Shown piece by piece: positions 34,001-46,260 of a stretch of DNA of 58,275 bases; position 1 is the stretch's first letter; every line of letters starts with the position of its first letter. The notes under the pieces were generated by a model, which saw nothing but the letters and a program-made list of their open reading frames with translations, was not told the origin of the DNA and searched no databases. Made by a program: the position numbers and the translations under genes. The stretch comes from Welwitschia mirabilis (Eukaryota; Gnetophyta; Gnetopsida; Welwitschiales), in contig JBOZIK010000001.1 of NCBI GenBank assembly GCA_051453625.1, positions 128,769,227 through 128,827,501 of the forward strand, written 5' to 3'.

Positions 34001-36033
34001 GATTGTTCCTGTTCAACTTCCAAATTCCATGTTTGGCNNNNNNNNNNNNNNNNNNNNNNNNNNNNNNNNNNNNNNNNNNNNNNNNNNNNNNNNNNNNNNN
34101 NNNNNNNNNNNNNNNNNNNNNNNNNNNNNNNNNNNNNNNNNNNNNNNNNNNNNNNNNNNNNNNNNNNNNNNNNNNNNNNNNNNNNNNNNNNNNNNNNNNN
34201 NNNNNNNNNNNNNNNNNNNNNNNNNNNNNNNNNNNNNNNNNNNNNNNNNNNNNNNNNNNNNNNNNNNNNNNNNNNNNNNNNNNNNNNNNNNNNNNNNNNN
34301 NNNNNNNNNNNNNNNNNNNNNNNNNNNNNNNNNNNNNNNNNNNNNNNNNNNNNNNNNNNNNNNNNNNNNNNNNNNNNNNNNNNNNNNNNNNNNNNNNNNN
34401 NNNNNNNNNNNNNNNNNNNNNNNNNNNNNNNNNNNNNNNNNNNNNNNNNNNNNNNNNNNNNNNNNNNNNNNNNNNNNNNNNNNNNNNNNNNNNNNNNNNN
34501 NNNNNNNNNNNNNNNNNNNNNNNNNNNNNNNNNNNNNNNNNNNNNNNNNNNNNNNNNNNNNNNNNNNNNNNNNNNNNNNNNNNNNNNNNNNNNNNNNNNN
34601 NNNNNNNNNNNNNNNNNNNNNNNNNNNNNNNNNNNNNNNNNNNNNNNNNNNNNNNNNNNNNNNNNNNNNNNNNNNNNNNNNNNNNNNNNNNNNNNNNNNN
34701 NNNNNNNNNNNNNNNNNNNNNNNNNNNNNNNNNNNNNNNNNNNNNNNNNNNNNNNNNNNNNNNNNNNNNNNNNNNNNNNNNNNNNNNNNNNNNNNNNNNN
34801 NNNNNNNNNNNNNNNNNNNNNNNNNNNNNNNNNNNNNNNNNNNNNNNNNNNNNNNNNNNNNNNNNNNNNNNNNNNNNNNNNNNNNNNNNNNNNNNNNNNN
34901 NNNNNNNNNNNNNNNNNNNNNNNNNNNNNNNNNNNNNNNNNNNNNNNNNNNNNNNNNNNNNNNNNNNNNNNNNNNNNNNNNNNNNNNNNNNNNNNNNNNN
35001 NNNNNNNNNNNNNNNNNNNNNNNNNNNNNNAAAGACATCCTTGGAAATGCTAGTAGAAAAAGATAAAGGGGAATTGCACATACAAAAGCAAACAAGTGCT
35101 CACCTAGCAAAATGCAAAGGCCCAAAATGCATTTCCTTTTAATCATATATGCAAAGATGCATTCATCATGGTTAAACTTTTATTGACATTAACTCTATTT
35201 TCAAAGATTCTAAAAATCGATAAAGGATTTCTTATAGTTATAGATGCTTATAAGTAAGCAGTATGAGTCACTCTAATGCAAGAATAATAAGTCATTACCT
35301 ATGAATTTCAAAAGCCTCAAAAACATTAGCACAATTATCCAATACATGATTTGAAATTGTTAGCCTCATTCTTGCTCTAAAAGTATGGTGACACTATCTT
35401 CTAAGAGGTATAGAAAACTAATTGTAAAAGTTTAAAGGTTTTTCATAAATATCCTATCTTAAATAGAAGCCAATGATGATGGATTGAATTACTAACTGAG
35501 TATTATTTTAAAATGTGGATACACTCCTACAAAAGGGGAAAAAGTTGCATATGGTGCATGATGGATTATGCTATGAACTCATAAATGGCTAGGAAAAGTA
35601 GAGAATACATGCCTTTAGATGACTTATTTGTTATAAATGGAAGAATCTAATAAAAGGAGAATGCATGAGATTTCAGAGGTAATCATAAATTTGCACAGTT
35701 AAAATCAGCAACAAAACACAAAAAAAATGATGAAACCTTTTAAAAAGATTTTCAGATCTTTGTTTTAGGTCTCTCTGAACACTTTCCGAGTGCTGGAGAT
35801 TCGCTGCAGGGATGAGAAACCAGAGAAGTATTGAAGACTGTCGCGTTTCGCCCTTTTCTGACCCTCTTTTCTCCGTTTTTTTTAAGGCAGCGAAGCGCGC
35901 GTCCAATCAGAATCGCCAGAATCGTGATTCTCGCCTGGAGAAAAGCGATTCCAGGTTGATTTGGATCATTTTTTCCAGAATCCCGATTCTGGATCGCCGG
36001 AATTGCAATTCCACTCCGCATTTTAAAAGCATG
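31048..36033 (-). mobile_element. hAT DNA transposon inserted in Copia integrase
   Basis: Terminal inverted repeats are CATACTTTTAGATTGTGG at 31048 and, reverse-complemented, CATGCTTTTAAAATGCGG ending at 36033. The 8-bp target duplication is GGTTGTAC (31040-31047) and GTTTGTAC (36034-36041), 7 of 8 identical. Subterminal GAATCG/CGATTC repeats occur at 31065-31130 and 35905-36010. The element is 4986 bp as assembled, including a 993-N gap, and carries a - strand transposase pseudogene. The Copia reading frame continues across the insertion once one copy of the duplication is discounted, which fixes both boundaries independently. Confidence 0.92.
31441..34037 (-). pseudogene. hAT transposase pseudogene (DUF659 and dimerisation domains)
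   Basis: Right to left: an N-terminal linker with LFFRKMFDAMITAGKGFKAP (about 33645-33585, exon ending at donor 33500); the DUF659 exon 33017-33370 with MADGWTTKRRRTLINFLV and CAVHCLDLLLEDLSK; frames at 32881-32690, 32422-32165 (LWDLIDRRWNRQLHQPLHAA) and the C-terminal dimerisation region to 31441 (QPCSASGCERN, RLTMHRLDKLVYVYHN). GT-AG introns separate the exons. Lesions: TAA in place of the Gln after KSVV, Asn in place of the second catalytic Asp (INNAAN rather than TDNA), and TAG in place of the Trp after CERN. A BED finger may be in the gap to the right. Confidence 0.85.
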
Positions 36034-36041
36034 GTTTGTAC

Positions 36042-38200
36042 AAAGACACGATAGGGCTATCATGGAAAAGGTCAGAACTTCAATGCCTAAATCAGGAGTT
36101 CCCAAGAAGCTATGGGCCGATGTGGCAAATATAGTTGTGTACTCACTATAGAGGTCATCACATACAACTCTTGTAGGTGGAAGTTTGGAAATGATCTAGA
36201 GTAGAAGTCCCATCTCTTTGGTCAATCCTAGAACATTTAGATGTGAGGCTTACAGTCATGTTTCTGCCACATCCAAGTTGGACACCTATGCACATAGGTG
36301 TGTTCTCCTTGATTATGGTGATGATGATTGAGGGTATAGGACTTTCAGATCCTTTGAATTAGAAAATGGTTCTTTTCACATGATGTGACTTTTAGGAAGA
36401 TGTAATGTCTCTCCACTCATAGGAGAAGGCATAGGATAAAGAAAGTCCTATCCTTAGCACCCAACAAGCAACTTTAATGAAGAAAAAAGGGAGGAGAGAG
36501 CCTTAAAAGATGACAATTGTGAATAAGATTCTAGTAGTAATAGTGGTGATCAGAATATGCATCCAAACTTCCAAGATCCTAGAGTTTGTGAGAAGCATCT
36601 TGACAAACCTGAAATATTAGTACATGGGGTTAGCATGTCTACAAGGATATTTGGACCTCTAGTCAGGTATTCTCCTTCTTTGAATTAGATCTTATATATT
36701 GATTGTGGTGAAGCTAAAACTTATGAAGAAGCAATCGATAGTGAAGAAGTTGAAAAATGGCTTAAGGTAATGCAAGAGGATATGAACTTTTTGTTTCAAA
36801 ATGAAACATGGAATCTTATGCCTTTTCTCAAAGGGAAAGGTGCTTTTCCTCACAAATGGCTATAGAGGATGAAAGAAGACGCTAACAGTGAGGTGATAAA
36901 AAGGCTAATTTGGTAGCTAAAGGCTCGAAGTAGGATCTTGATATTGACTTTACTAAAATTTTCTCACCTATTACAAATCATGCTTTAATGCACATGATTT
37001 TGTCCTTAGTTACATCTTTTGATCTAGAATTGGAACAATTGGACATCAAAACAACGTTTCTGGTTGGTGACTTCATGCAGGAAATTTACATGGAACAATT
37101 TGTTTTTGTGGATTCTAATTGTAGGCTTGTGTGTAGATTGAAAAGGTGCCTATATGGCTTGAAAACTGCTCCTAGATAGTGGTATAAGAAATTTGCTTTC
37201 TTTATGCAAGAGTAGTAGTATTCAAGATGTGAAGTTGATCACTACGGGTATTTACATGGCTCAATGATAGACAAAATTGTCATCCCATTGCTCTATGTTA
37301 ATGACATGTGTATAGCAAGAAACAATGTCGATGAAATTAGGAGGAGGTTGAAATCTCAAATGACAACGCACTTTGCAACTAAAGATCTGGGGCCTACCAA
37401 CAATATTCTTGGAATTAAAATTTGAAGGGACAAAAGCAATGGTAAGCTATGGTTGAGTCTATCTAATTATATTGGTAAAGTATTGGAACATTTGCATATG
37501 CCAAGTTTCAATTTTGTTAGTATCCTTTGGCATCACTCTTTTAATTGTTTAAGAAGAATTGATTTTAAAGAGGGCAAAAGAACATGGCTTCCGTTTCTAA
37601 TATGGTTATTGTGGGTAGCATCATGTGTGCCATGATGTGTACTCGTCTAGACATTGCAGATGTAGTGGGAGTTGGCTCTCGATATAGGAGCAATCCTCGT
37701 CTCATGCATTTAGAGGTAGTGAAATGGATACTTTGGTACCTAAAGGGGCCACAAAATGATGCTTTGTGTTTTGGAGGTAACAAGTTTCATGTTGCTCGTT
37801 TTGTAGATGCAAACTTTGTAGGTTGTAGAGATATTTTGAGACCCACTATTGCTTATGTCTTTAGGGTAGAGTAGTGAGTTGGTTGTTGTGTCTTTAACGA
37901 GATGTTTCCTTGTTTACTACAGAGTTTGAAGACATAACTCTCATAGAGGCAACAAAGGAATGATATCATTAAAATATCTACTTGGAGGCTTGGTTTTAAA
38001 CAGAAGTGGAGGGAGTATTGTGTGACAATCCAAGTGCCATATGCTTGTCCCAAAATGCAGCTTTCCATTCTTGGACACAACATACCAATGTTTGCTATCA
38101 TTTTGCTAAAGTTCACACAAAGAGAATGTAGCAAATGCCTTAACGAAGGCAGTGATAGTAGAGAACAACTCCTTCTACAAGAGAAGGATTAAATTAGACA
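36042..38200 (+). pseudogene. Copia pol pseudogene, 3' half (integrase end, RT, RNase H)
   Basis: The frame resumes after the hAT with RAIMEKVRTSMPKSGVPKKL (integrase end). RT starts near 36720 (EEVEKWLKVMQEDMN, NETWNLMPF). Its core lies at 36988-37180 (ELEQLDIKTTFLVGDF, CRLKRCLYGLKTAPR). The polymerase box reads LYVNDMCIA near 37300, so the second Asp of YVDD-type motifs... here the first of the pair, is Asn. RNase H remnants run 37780-38140 (FVDANFVGCRD, a TQHTNVCYHFAK-like segment). Several stops (for example after KTAPR) and frame changes make it inactive. The 3' LTR begins about 38218. Confidence 0.85.
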
Positions 38201-39539
38201 TTAGTAGATAATTTGGGCATGTTGGAAATGGAACTTATCCTTGACAATTGTTAACTTTCTCTTCACATGAGAAAATGTTGTAATGTGAATCCAAAGCCTA
38301 TTTTTATTCTGCTGTTTGTTATATTTCTATGTTGACCCCGTTTGATTGTAAAAAATGGATTTAAGTATCAAATCTTCTTGAGGTGGTTATTAACTTAAGT
38401 TACAGAAAAAAGGAAATATGATGACTAGGAGGAAGTGAAGGCTTGTTTGTTAGTTTAACTTAACTCTTCTGTTACATATACCCCTCATGACATTAAGGAG
38501 TTGAAGTTTGTGGTGTGCTTTATGGCTATTCGTACTTTTTGAAGCATGTGTCTATTAATAAGAGCTTTACACTGCTTTCTCGAGGACATAAGCTAGACAA
38601 GGGTTAAACCTCACTAAATTCCTTGCATATCTGTCCTATTTCCTTTGTGTTTGCATTAGTTTATCTTGCGTCATGTTGCACAACATTCCTAAAGCTCAAT
38701 TATAGTGTGAAAAACTCCCTATACATATATGTGACTCATCCTATCATTAAAATAATAGAACAAATATGTCTCAAACTCATAAAGGACCCTTCAAAAAACT
38801 CACTTTTTCATTTAAATGAAGTTACTTTATCCATTCCTTTCTAATACATCACAAACATCTCTGTAATCCTTAAGACATCCTAATCATAGATTGTTCTCTC
38901 AAACATAGCCATACTTTATGTTATCATGGGAAATAGGCTAATTGAGGTTGTCCATGTGATAGAGCTTGGTCCTCCATTCATGCGTCTGGATCCAAATGAA
39001 GTTATTCTCTACTTTGGCACCACATTTTTCAATAGTAGCAATTATCTATGTGATGAATCTACAATTATTGCTACTTATTATCTCTGGGCAATGATCTACT
39101 GATTGAAGAACCCAAAAACTATCTCTATGTAGGGTTGCTTGACAACACAAGTCCCAAGTGCTCTCTGCCACTTCATCGACTAGTAGCACAAGTAGCAAAA
39201 CATCGTGGAATTTGAAAGAGAGGGATCACCATTTTTATCATTGACTTTCCTTTGCTCTTTGCTTTTGTCTTTGCTGGGCTTATTCTTCTAGTGACTCTCG
39301 GACTCTCAACGTTGGTTTTTGACTTACTCCTATTGTAAATTATCGTGTTAATTTTACTTCTTCCTATTTTCAATTTCTATGGTTTCCTTATATTAAAATG
39401 AAGATGTTTTCTTTCTTTTCTTTGTGGAGGAGTGGTACCTTGATACTTTAAGTTAATCTTGTCCACTTTCTCTTGTTATATTTCTTCTTCTTATCAATTT
39501 AAATGTTTAATAAAGGATGGACAACTATCAAGCTATAAA

Positions 39540-40300
39540 AATTTATCCCTAAGACCCTAAATATAGGAGACCCTTCAAAAGAAACATGAAGAGATTGCAA
39601 CAAGAGAGGAGCAAAGGAAGGTAACAACTAGAAATGCTTTTATTTATTATTCAAAGATCTTTCAAAGAAGTGTTAATGGAGATTGATCTAGAAATGGTGA
39701 GAAAGGTGAAAGCTTTTGTGTGGCACTGGATGATTGCAACTAGTAGGCAGTCTGGTTTTAAGAAAATTAGGGAATTTTATTCAAATTTAAATAAGGAACA
39801 CATCAGTGATAAGGAGTATTTGATTTTGTTAGTTTCAGATGTAAAAATCAAGATTAGAGTAGGGACTATTGCCTAGATTTTGGCCATGCCTCTGAAAAGC
39901 AAGAACTTCTTTTTGCAGATTGGCTCATTTGTCATGAGAAAAGAGGCCATGGAGATTTTCCTCCTTGGTTATCCAGCAATGGATCCAAAAGGATTTGACC
40001 AGGAATTTTGTTTGAAGGACAACAAATAGTGGCAAAGGTGATGGTGCCAACATTAACGATGCTTGCTATTGTTTAACAAAAAGAAATGTAATCTTTCTGC
40101 GTTCATTTGGATAAGGATTGTAGAGTCTAGGGAGGAGCTTGAGCCCTCCTATCTTCCATACCTTTGTCTTGTTGACAAGTTGATTTGCAGTTTCCTCCTC
40201 GTTTCTGCAGGTGGTTTAGAGTTGATGGCATCTTTTGCTATTACTTCGAAGACTATTGTGAAAATGGGAATTGGGTTAAGGCGGAAATGATTGGCAGGAA
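39540..40300 (+). pseudogene. Putative plant transposon-domain ORF remnant
   Basis: The frame 39634-39876 contains SGFKKIREFYSNLNKEH followed by VSDVKIKIRVGTIA. It continues after a TAG to EIFLLGYPAMDPKGFDQEF, and another open run follows at 40063-40290. The pattern (R/V)EFY(S/A)NL, then a basic 'VKI' segment, then 'IA.IL..P' is that of the plant retrotransposon accessory domain often annotated 'putative plant transposon protein'. A related domain is better preserved at 54425-56052. Its function is unknown. Stops interrupt it. Confidence 0.4.
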
Positions 40301-42079
40301 GCCTTTTTAAGCATCTCGACAACTTGTTATTTCTGATGCTTCTTTCTCTTAGCTTTGTCCTTTTTCTGTAAGCATGGTGTAGATTCTTTAGCAAATGTTG
40401 CCTCCCTGATGGCACACATGTAGAGAATGGAGCAATGGGTCATCAACTTTGAGAAAAAAAGATCTAGAAGTGAAAGAACAGGGTACCCTTTGCATGGATA
40501 ATGTTAAAGAAGATCTTGTAGTATTTACCCTAAGGCCGGATATGCAGTAGGAAGCACAATTGGACTTGACCTTGATCTTTGATGGAACTATTGTATATGT
40601 CTCAAAGCATTTGTTTCACATCATTTTACAATCCCAAATATCATAAGTAGTGAAGAGAAGAGGTTAGAGTGGAGAAGAGCACTTGGGAGAAAACACATGC
40701 AAATTACTATTACAAAATTTAGTTCACTACTTTAAAGGAAAGAAACGATGCATCTAATCTATCCAATGCGAGTCACTAACAGGATCTAGTTGGTTATCAC
40801 CCAGTTAGTTTCAAACTATGGATCATACATATGTAAGAAATAAGAGCATTAACCTACAACGTAATATGAGGCACAATTTGAGAAATAAAAAATGAAATTT
40901 ATTTGTCAGTGTATTAATAAGTACATGACTTACATTGAAGAATTGGACACAAAGGTCTTACCCAAACTAACAAGATGAGGCAATGGACTTAGTTCCAAGG
41001 CTCTTTTAATGGCCTTATTAACACTTGCTCCTTCTATCATGTCATCTAAGCACTTAGGAAGACTAAGTTGCTGGGGGAAGCCCCTTGCCTAAATAGCTTT
41101 TGACTTCGAGAGAAGTTGGAGAAGAAGTTATTTAAGTTGGTTATGTAACTGTATCTTCACTACTTGTGTTGCTAGGCGATGGCAAGTAGCGATTTGGAAA
41201 CATAGATAAAAGTGTCGCTACATATTAAATCATCCAGTGACACCAAGTGGCGACATGTTTAGGGACATGTATGGTCACTAGGTCATTATTGAGCGGAAGT
41301 AGCAATGTAATAGAAGAAGGCATTGCTAGGTCGTTACTAGGCAATTGCTTTGCTACAGTTTTGTCTCTACTTGCATTGTTGGGTGGTAGCAAGGAGTGAT
41401 ACTTTTGGCTTTGGTCAGCTTTATGTGTTTTTGACTCCATTGCACTTTAACCTTATCTTGCTTTCCCGCAAACCCATAACCTTATAAATGCACTTGAAAT
41501 TTCCACCATTAGTACCTCTCATAGGCTTTGTTTTGATGTCTAGCATATCCCCCTACTAGGCGCTTGGTAGGCTTTAGCAAGGTAGGCCGATTAATTATAT
41601 GCACAAGGCCCATGATATGAATTTGTAAAACCAAAATAAGGTAAAAGTAGGTGAGGAGAACTATATTTATATTAAAGTAAGTCATGCTTTTTACAGATTC
41701 ATAAAATACAAAAACTTGTTTTTGCAAACAACCCACCATTTAGAATGTAATTGCCATTTTTGAGGAGGAGGAGGGATAATGTAAAGAAGAACTTTAGGAG
41801 GGGGCTCTTGAAGCAGAGGGAATAACGAGGTGAATTTCTCTTCTTCACTCCCAAAAGAGAGGTGCCTCAAACTTCTCTTTTTCAACATCCTCCACATTAA
41901 AGGTAAAGCTGTTTAGCTTCTCTATTGCTATGGACAATGTTTGGCTAACTATGTCAAATTGTGTTTTTTTCACTACTAAAAGAAGGTATGGCCTGATTGG
42001 GCCAACCCTTCTCATATACAATCCATGCATTCGGCCACATCATATTTAACCTTAGAAATTTCGTGACTGAATGATGTCA
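40301..42079. other. Stretch without recognisable genes; degenerate GGTCACTA-like motifs
   Basis: No convincing coding frame. Between about 41160 and 41410 short motifs of the type GCTAGGcGAT, CACTAGGTCATTA and GCTAGGTCGTTACTAGG recur, reminiscent of the palindrome arrays in the LTRs further right. An LTR may be present but no partner was found. Confidence 0.3.
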
Positions 42080-43117
42080 TCATGGTATCCCTTTGTGTTT
42101 CATGGCCTGCATCCTGGGTAACAAAATTTTGAAGTCCTCTGATTGCATGGCTAGAGGCACAGTAGAGGAGGAGGACATAACAATTGAAGAGGAGGCTAGA
42201 GTAGAAGTGTACGCAAGATGCAATTCTAGGTGAATCATCTTCTCTTTGCCTATTCCCGTCCTTTTTAAGGTCTTGAGTGTCATAATGGATGAAGATATGA
42301 AGGCCAAACTTTTAGGAGAAGGGATGAATTGTCTAATCAGTTTGTTGACAAAATATGGATATGGTACATAGGCTAGCTTTCCCTCATTTGGAAACTTAGG
42401 TATCTTGGTTTAGATGAAGGCTGGTAGATCATAATCCATGCAACCCTCTAAAGGAGCCAGAATCATTGAAGCTGGGACCATCAAGTGATTGGCAGGAGAT
42501 GATGGAATTGTGTTGACTCATATGGATTTTGTCACTAACTACTGCCTTTTTGTTAAAATATTTCATTTGACCCTTTTTGGATCCAGTATTTCTACATAGT
42601 TGGGAAGAAGTGTCCTTGTGGCCTTCTTCCTTTCTACAAAGGTACCCACCAAGGGAAGACAAGTCCTGCTTTTACCTAACATCCCTTGCTCACATGCCGT
42701 AGTGTGAACTCCAATTTAATTTGGACTTCAGAGATAGTGGATCTCAAGAGGTCTTTATCATTCTTCCTTGTTTTTCTGATCTTTAGAATGAACGTTTTGA
42801 TTTCTGTATCAAAAAATTTTCGCTTTGTAGCTACAATCCATTCTGAACTAGTTGCATTAATTGTGTTCATCATAGGGCTAGCTATTTGTGCGAAAACTTG
42901 TTCAAAAGATTTTCCTACCAAAAACTATGGCTGCCTAATTGTAACCTTTTGGATTTCCTCTTTCCTTACTTTGTCATCCCCTTTTGGAGTTTCCCGTGTT
43001 GGGTACTTTGGATTGAACTCATGTGTAATAGATGTAAATGGGTCTGATGCTTTTTGTAGTTTTTTGAGAGATCTAGAAGAAGGTGCCACTACACAAAAGA
43101 GATTACACTATTCCTAG
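42080..43117 (-). pseudogene. Unidentified transposon-associated frames
   Basis: Reading down from about 43095, one frame runs nearly continuously to 42676, interrupted by a single stop before the segment at 42921 (VGKSFEQVFAQIASPMMNTI, then a charged KIRKTRKNDKDLLRSTISEV tail). Further frames follow at 42662-42429 and 42307-42080. I do not recognise the protein. Position on the same strand and 3' of the SIRE-type gag suggests it belongs to that element or a neighbour, in place of the expected pol. The antisense frame 42686-43117 is rejected as a shadow. Confidence 0.3.
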
Positions 43118-43811
43118 CTAATATATAAATCTCTCTTTTCGCAATTAAAAGATTCATAATAGTTGAAAGAAAGTAAGCAGAGTAGGGGCAATTCATATAC
43201 TAGATTTACCAGAACCACAAGGAAAAATTCATTCTCTCACAATGCTATGACCGTGTTAAGTAGGTGCATATACAACTGCTATAATAGTACATATATATAG
43301 AGAAAGACTAGCTATGATAATCAATAGAATTTAGCAATGAATGGAAACTCAAAAGCATTACTTTGACGAGAGAAGATAATGGAGAGAGGGGGTTTAGAAC
43401 AAGAATAATAGAATAATGCTTTAGCAAGAAATTAAAAAGTGGGATAATGATACTGAACAATGCAATTATGAATGTGAAAAATTTGACATGATAACAATAT
43501 TTGCATTTAATAGAGAAGAAATATTGGGAGAAACCCCTTTTATTTGATATATCAAAGTATTTACAATACCCACTTATTTATAGGACACAGGNNNNNNNNN
43601 NNNNNNNNNNNNNNNNNNNNNNNNNNNNNNNNNNNNNNNNNNNNNNNNNNNNNNNNNNNNNNNNNNNNNNNNNNNNNNNNNNNNNNNNNNNCATGTTACC
43701 TGATCAAAAGAAGTGGGTAGTTTTGAGGAGATGAATCCAATACTTCTTTTGTCATGGACTAGTTGTCCTATTCCAAGCCTCTATTCCAATTTGTTAGATC
43801 TGTTAGAAAAT

Positions 43812-45086
43812 TTACTTATAAAATGAGAAACTTTTTACCTGTTGAATCAGCTCCATGTTCTTCGTTTGAATTTGCTTGTAGTTGGCCTCCAAAGCTTCTT
43901 TTTCCTTGTTTAGAGACTTTAGTATTNNNNNNNNNNNNNNNNNNNNNNNNNNNNNNNNNNNNNNNNNNNNNNNNNNNNNNNNNNNNNNNNNNNNNNNNNN
44001 NNNNNNNNNNNNNNNNNNNNNNNNNNNNNNNNNNNNNNNNNNNNNNNNNNNNNNNNNNNNNNNNNNNNNNNNNNNNNNNNNNNNNNNNNNNNNNNNNNNN
44101 NNNNNNNNNNNNNNNNNNNNNNNNNNNNNNNNNNNNNNNNNNNNNNNNNNNNNNNNNNNNNNNNNNNNNNNNNNNNNNNNNNNNNNNNNGATCCTTTTGT
44201 TTATTAGGACATTCATTTGCCACATGTCCATGTCCTTTACAAGCATAGCACTGGAGCTCCTTTGATTTCTCTTGATCTCTCCTTAGCTTGGATTGACCCC
44301 ATCTAGATCTCTTGCTTGATTCCCCATCTCTTCTTTTTCTGAACACTTCATCCTCATCAAGGTCATCATCTGATCTTTCAAATTTTGCTTCCTCCTACAC
44401 ACTTTTAACGGAAGACTCTTCTTTTTATTTTTAAGAAACTTTAATTCATAAGTTTGAAGATTAACTTGCACTTCATTCAAGGCCATACGATTGATGTTCT
44501 TACTTTCTTCAATAGCAGTGACCTTTGGCTCAAAACGCTTTGGAAGGGATCTTAAGACTTTTTTCACCACTTTTGCTTCATCCATTTTTTCTCCTAGGTT
44601 TGCCTATGAATTCACTATGCCTATCAGCTTGGCAAAGAATTCTTGAAGAGTTTCTTCCTCCTCCATATGAATGTCTTCAAATTTGGAGATGAGCATCTGC
44701 AATTTTGCTTGTTTTACGGTAGACGTACCTTCATGAGTTATGTCAAGAATGTTCCACGCTTCTTTGGCAGATTCACAATCTACAATCCTCTTAAATTCTT
44801 TTGTACAAGCTACATAAAAAATAGCATTAAGAGCACAGGCATCTACGATTGTCTTAGCCTTATCAATGGGAGTCCATTGATCTCTTGGTTTCATAATAGT
44901 CTTGGTGTTTCCACTATTATCTGTTTTGGTCATTATAGGTTGTTCATACCCATTGTAAATTACTTCTTCTATGTCAGCATCAAGGGACCTAAGAAAAATT
45001 CTCATCCTGGCCTTCCAATAAGCATAGTTGGTTCCATCAAACAGCGGTGGCCTTCCGATAGAGAATCCATTTGAGGGGTTACTCAT
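43812..45086 (-). pseudogene. SIRE-type Copia Gag, interrupted
   Basis: The frame opens at 45086 (MSNPSNGFSIGRPPLFDGTN) with the typical FDGTNYAYWKARM start. It continues with ACTKEFKRIVDCESAKEAW and the HEGTSTVKQAKLQMLISKFE motif to 44604. It resumes in a second frame at 44585 (DEAKVVKKVLRSLPKRFEPK) after a short stop-containing break. A frame change leads to the zinc knuckle CYACKGHGHVANEC near 44250-44210. A 263-N gap follows, then a coiled-coil-like segment (LKSLNKEKEALEANYKQIQ). Gag forms the particle around element RNA. No protease, integrase or RT follows to the left. Confidence 0.85.
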
Positions 45087-45116
45087 GGCTAGGATTATGA
45101 GTCAAGATCTGTTAGA

Positions 45117-46260
45117 ATCTACTACTGACTCAACGAGTCTCTAATATCAAATGAAGGATCTACAAACCTTAGAGGGGGGTGAATAGGTTTTGCAAGACAA
45201 AATTACCCAAAAAAACATTCACAAGAAAATAATAATATATATACAAAAAAGATACTAGATGTTATTAGATGAATTTTAATACATAAAAACACAAGAAAAT
45301 AACTGAAATGAAAATAACCAAAAAGTGCACCAGACAAACAGTTTATAGTGGTTTGGGAAAATCTCCGTACTCCACCTTTGGCTATCAGCTTAAACCCTAA
45401 GCTGATCCCGATCCTGGTTGCTTTCTTTCCAGGTTTCTAGGTCAACCTGTAACCTTTACAAGCAGACTTTTTGGCTCAGTCTCAACCTTTGTAGAGCAAA
45501 GCTTTTGATGAGGACAGGATGCCTGCATGCATTGGATTCACCAGATCTGAAGTACAATGAAGATGGAATACACTACTTGAAAAGAAGTTTACAAGTACAG
45601 GTTTATACAGTATATTAGATTGCTTTTTGACCAATGAATATCAACAATACAAATGTGCTTTTCTTTTGAGAATAATCACTCTCAAAGATTCCCATTCTTT
45701 TGGCTTATAGAGGAGACAGATTTTTACATTGAAAAATAAATCTGACACTTCAATGGCTAGGTATGAAAAAGTTAACGGGTAGAAATATTCTGAAAGTTTC
45801 ATTTCTGCTACGACTGATCGACCTCTCGAAATGTCCGGTTGACCTGATTGGTTGCCATCACTAAAGTCGATCAACCCCACTTTCTTTCGGTTGACCTGAT
45901 TGTCTTACGTTACATGGTCTGGTTGGTCAACCCCATCCAATGTCTGGTCGACTGCCTTTGTCTAGGTCCAGTCGACCCCCTATAGAGTCCGGTCGACCCC
46001 ACTTGAGTTTTAACAGTTTTCTTTGTCCGGGGTCTGGTTGACTCCTCATGGAATCTGGTCGACCGCTTTTGTCCAGGTCTGGTCGACCCCTTATATAGTC
46101 TGGTCAACCCCTCATGAATTTCGACAATTTTCTGGGCAAGGGCGAGATCTGAGAAAAATATTGATTTACTTCTGATCTGTAAAACTTTATTAACCTGAAA
46201 TATTTGCAACATATTAAGCTATACCAAATATACATCAATTTGGCAATATAACTCAACAAC
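45117..46260 (-). repeat. 5' LTR of the SIRE-type element, with GGTCGACC array
   Basis: Between gag and the LTR is a degenerate tRNA-Met site (- strand TTGATATTAGAGACT, about 45132-45146). The LTR begins on + at 45150 with TGAAGGATCTAC and includes a TAGTGGTTTGGG-type segment (about 45343) also seen in the LTRs at 52271-54082. About 45811-46125 holds roughly a dozen copies of an 8-bp palindrome, GGTCGACC or variants, spaced about 25 bp. The outer end near 46260 is an estimate, since no second LTR is visible. Confidence 0.6.

Larger units (their letters stand above)
28850..38697 (+). mobile_element. Copia LTR retrotransposon split by a hAT insertion
   Basis: The LTRs match in parallel over about 400 bp: 28850-about 29250 and about 38290-38690. 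Shared landmarks are CTATGTTGACCCC, ATATGATGA, GTGTTTGCATTAGT and ATCTTGC. The 3' LTR appears to start at TGTTGGAAATGG (38218); the matching 5' portion is truncated or too diverged. A degenerate primer site (TTGGTATTAGCGA, 29262-29274) follows the 5' LTR. Gag, protease-region and integrase sequence come before the hAT (31048-36033); the rest of integrase, RT and RNase H come after it. It shares the strand of VPS34. LTR ends are approximate to 20 bp. Confidence 0.8.

Noticed and set aside
33795-35146. Long frames of 370-430 codons on both strands
   Set aside because: They are open only because a 993-N gap has no stop codons; the sequenced parts do not support a gene.
42686-43117. Hydrophobic 143-codon + strand frame that looks like a membrane protein
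   Set aside because: The opposite strand carries a longer charged frame continuing through neighbouring segments; the hydrophobic frame is its shadow.
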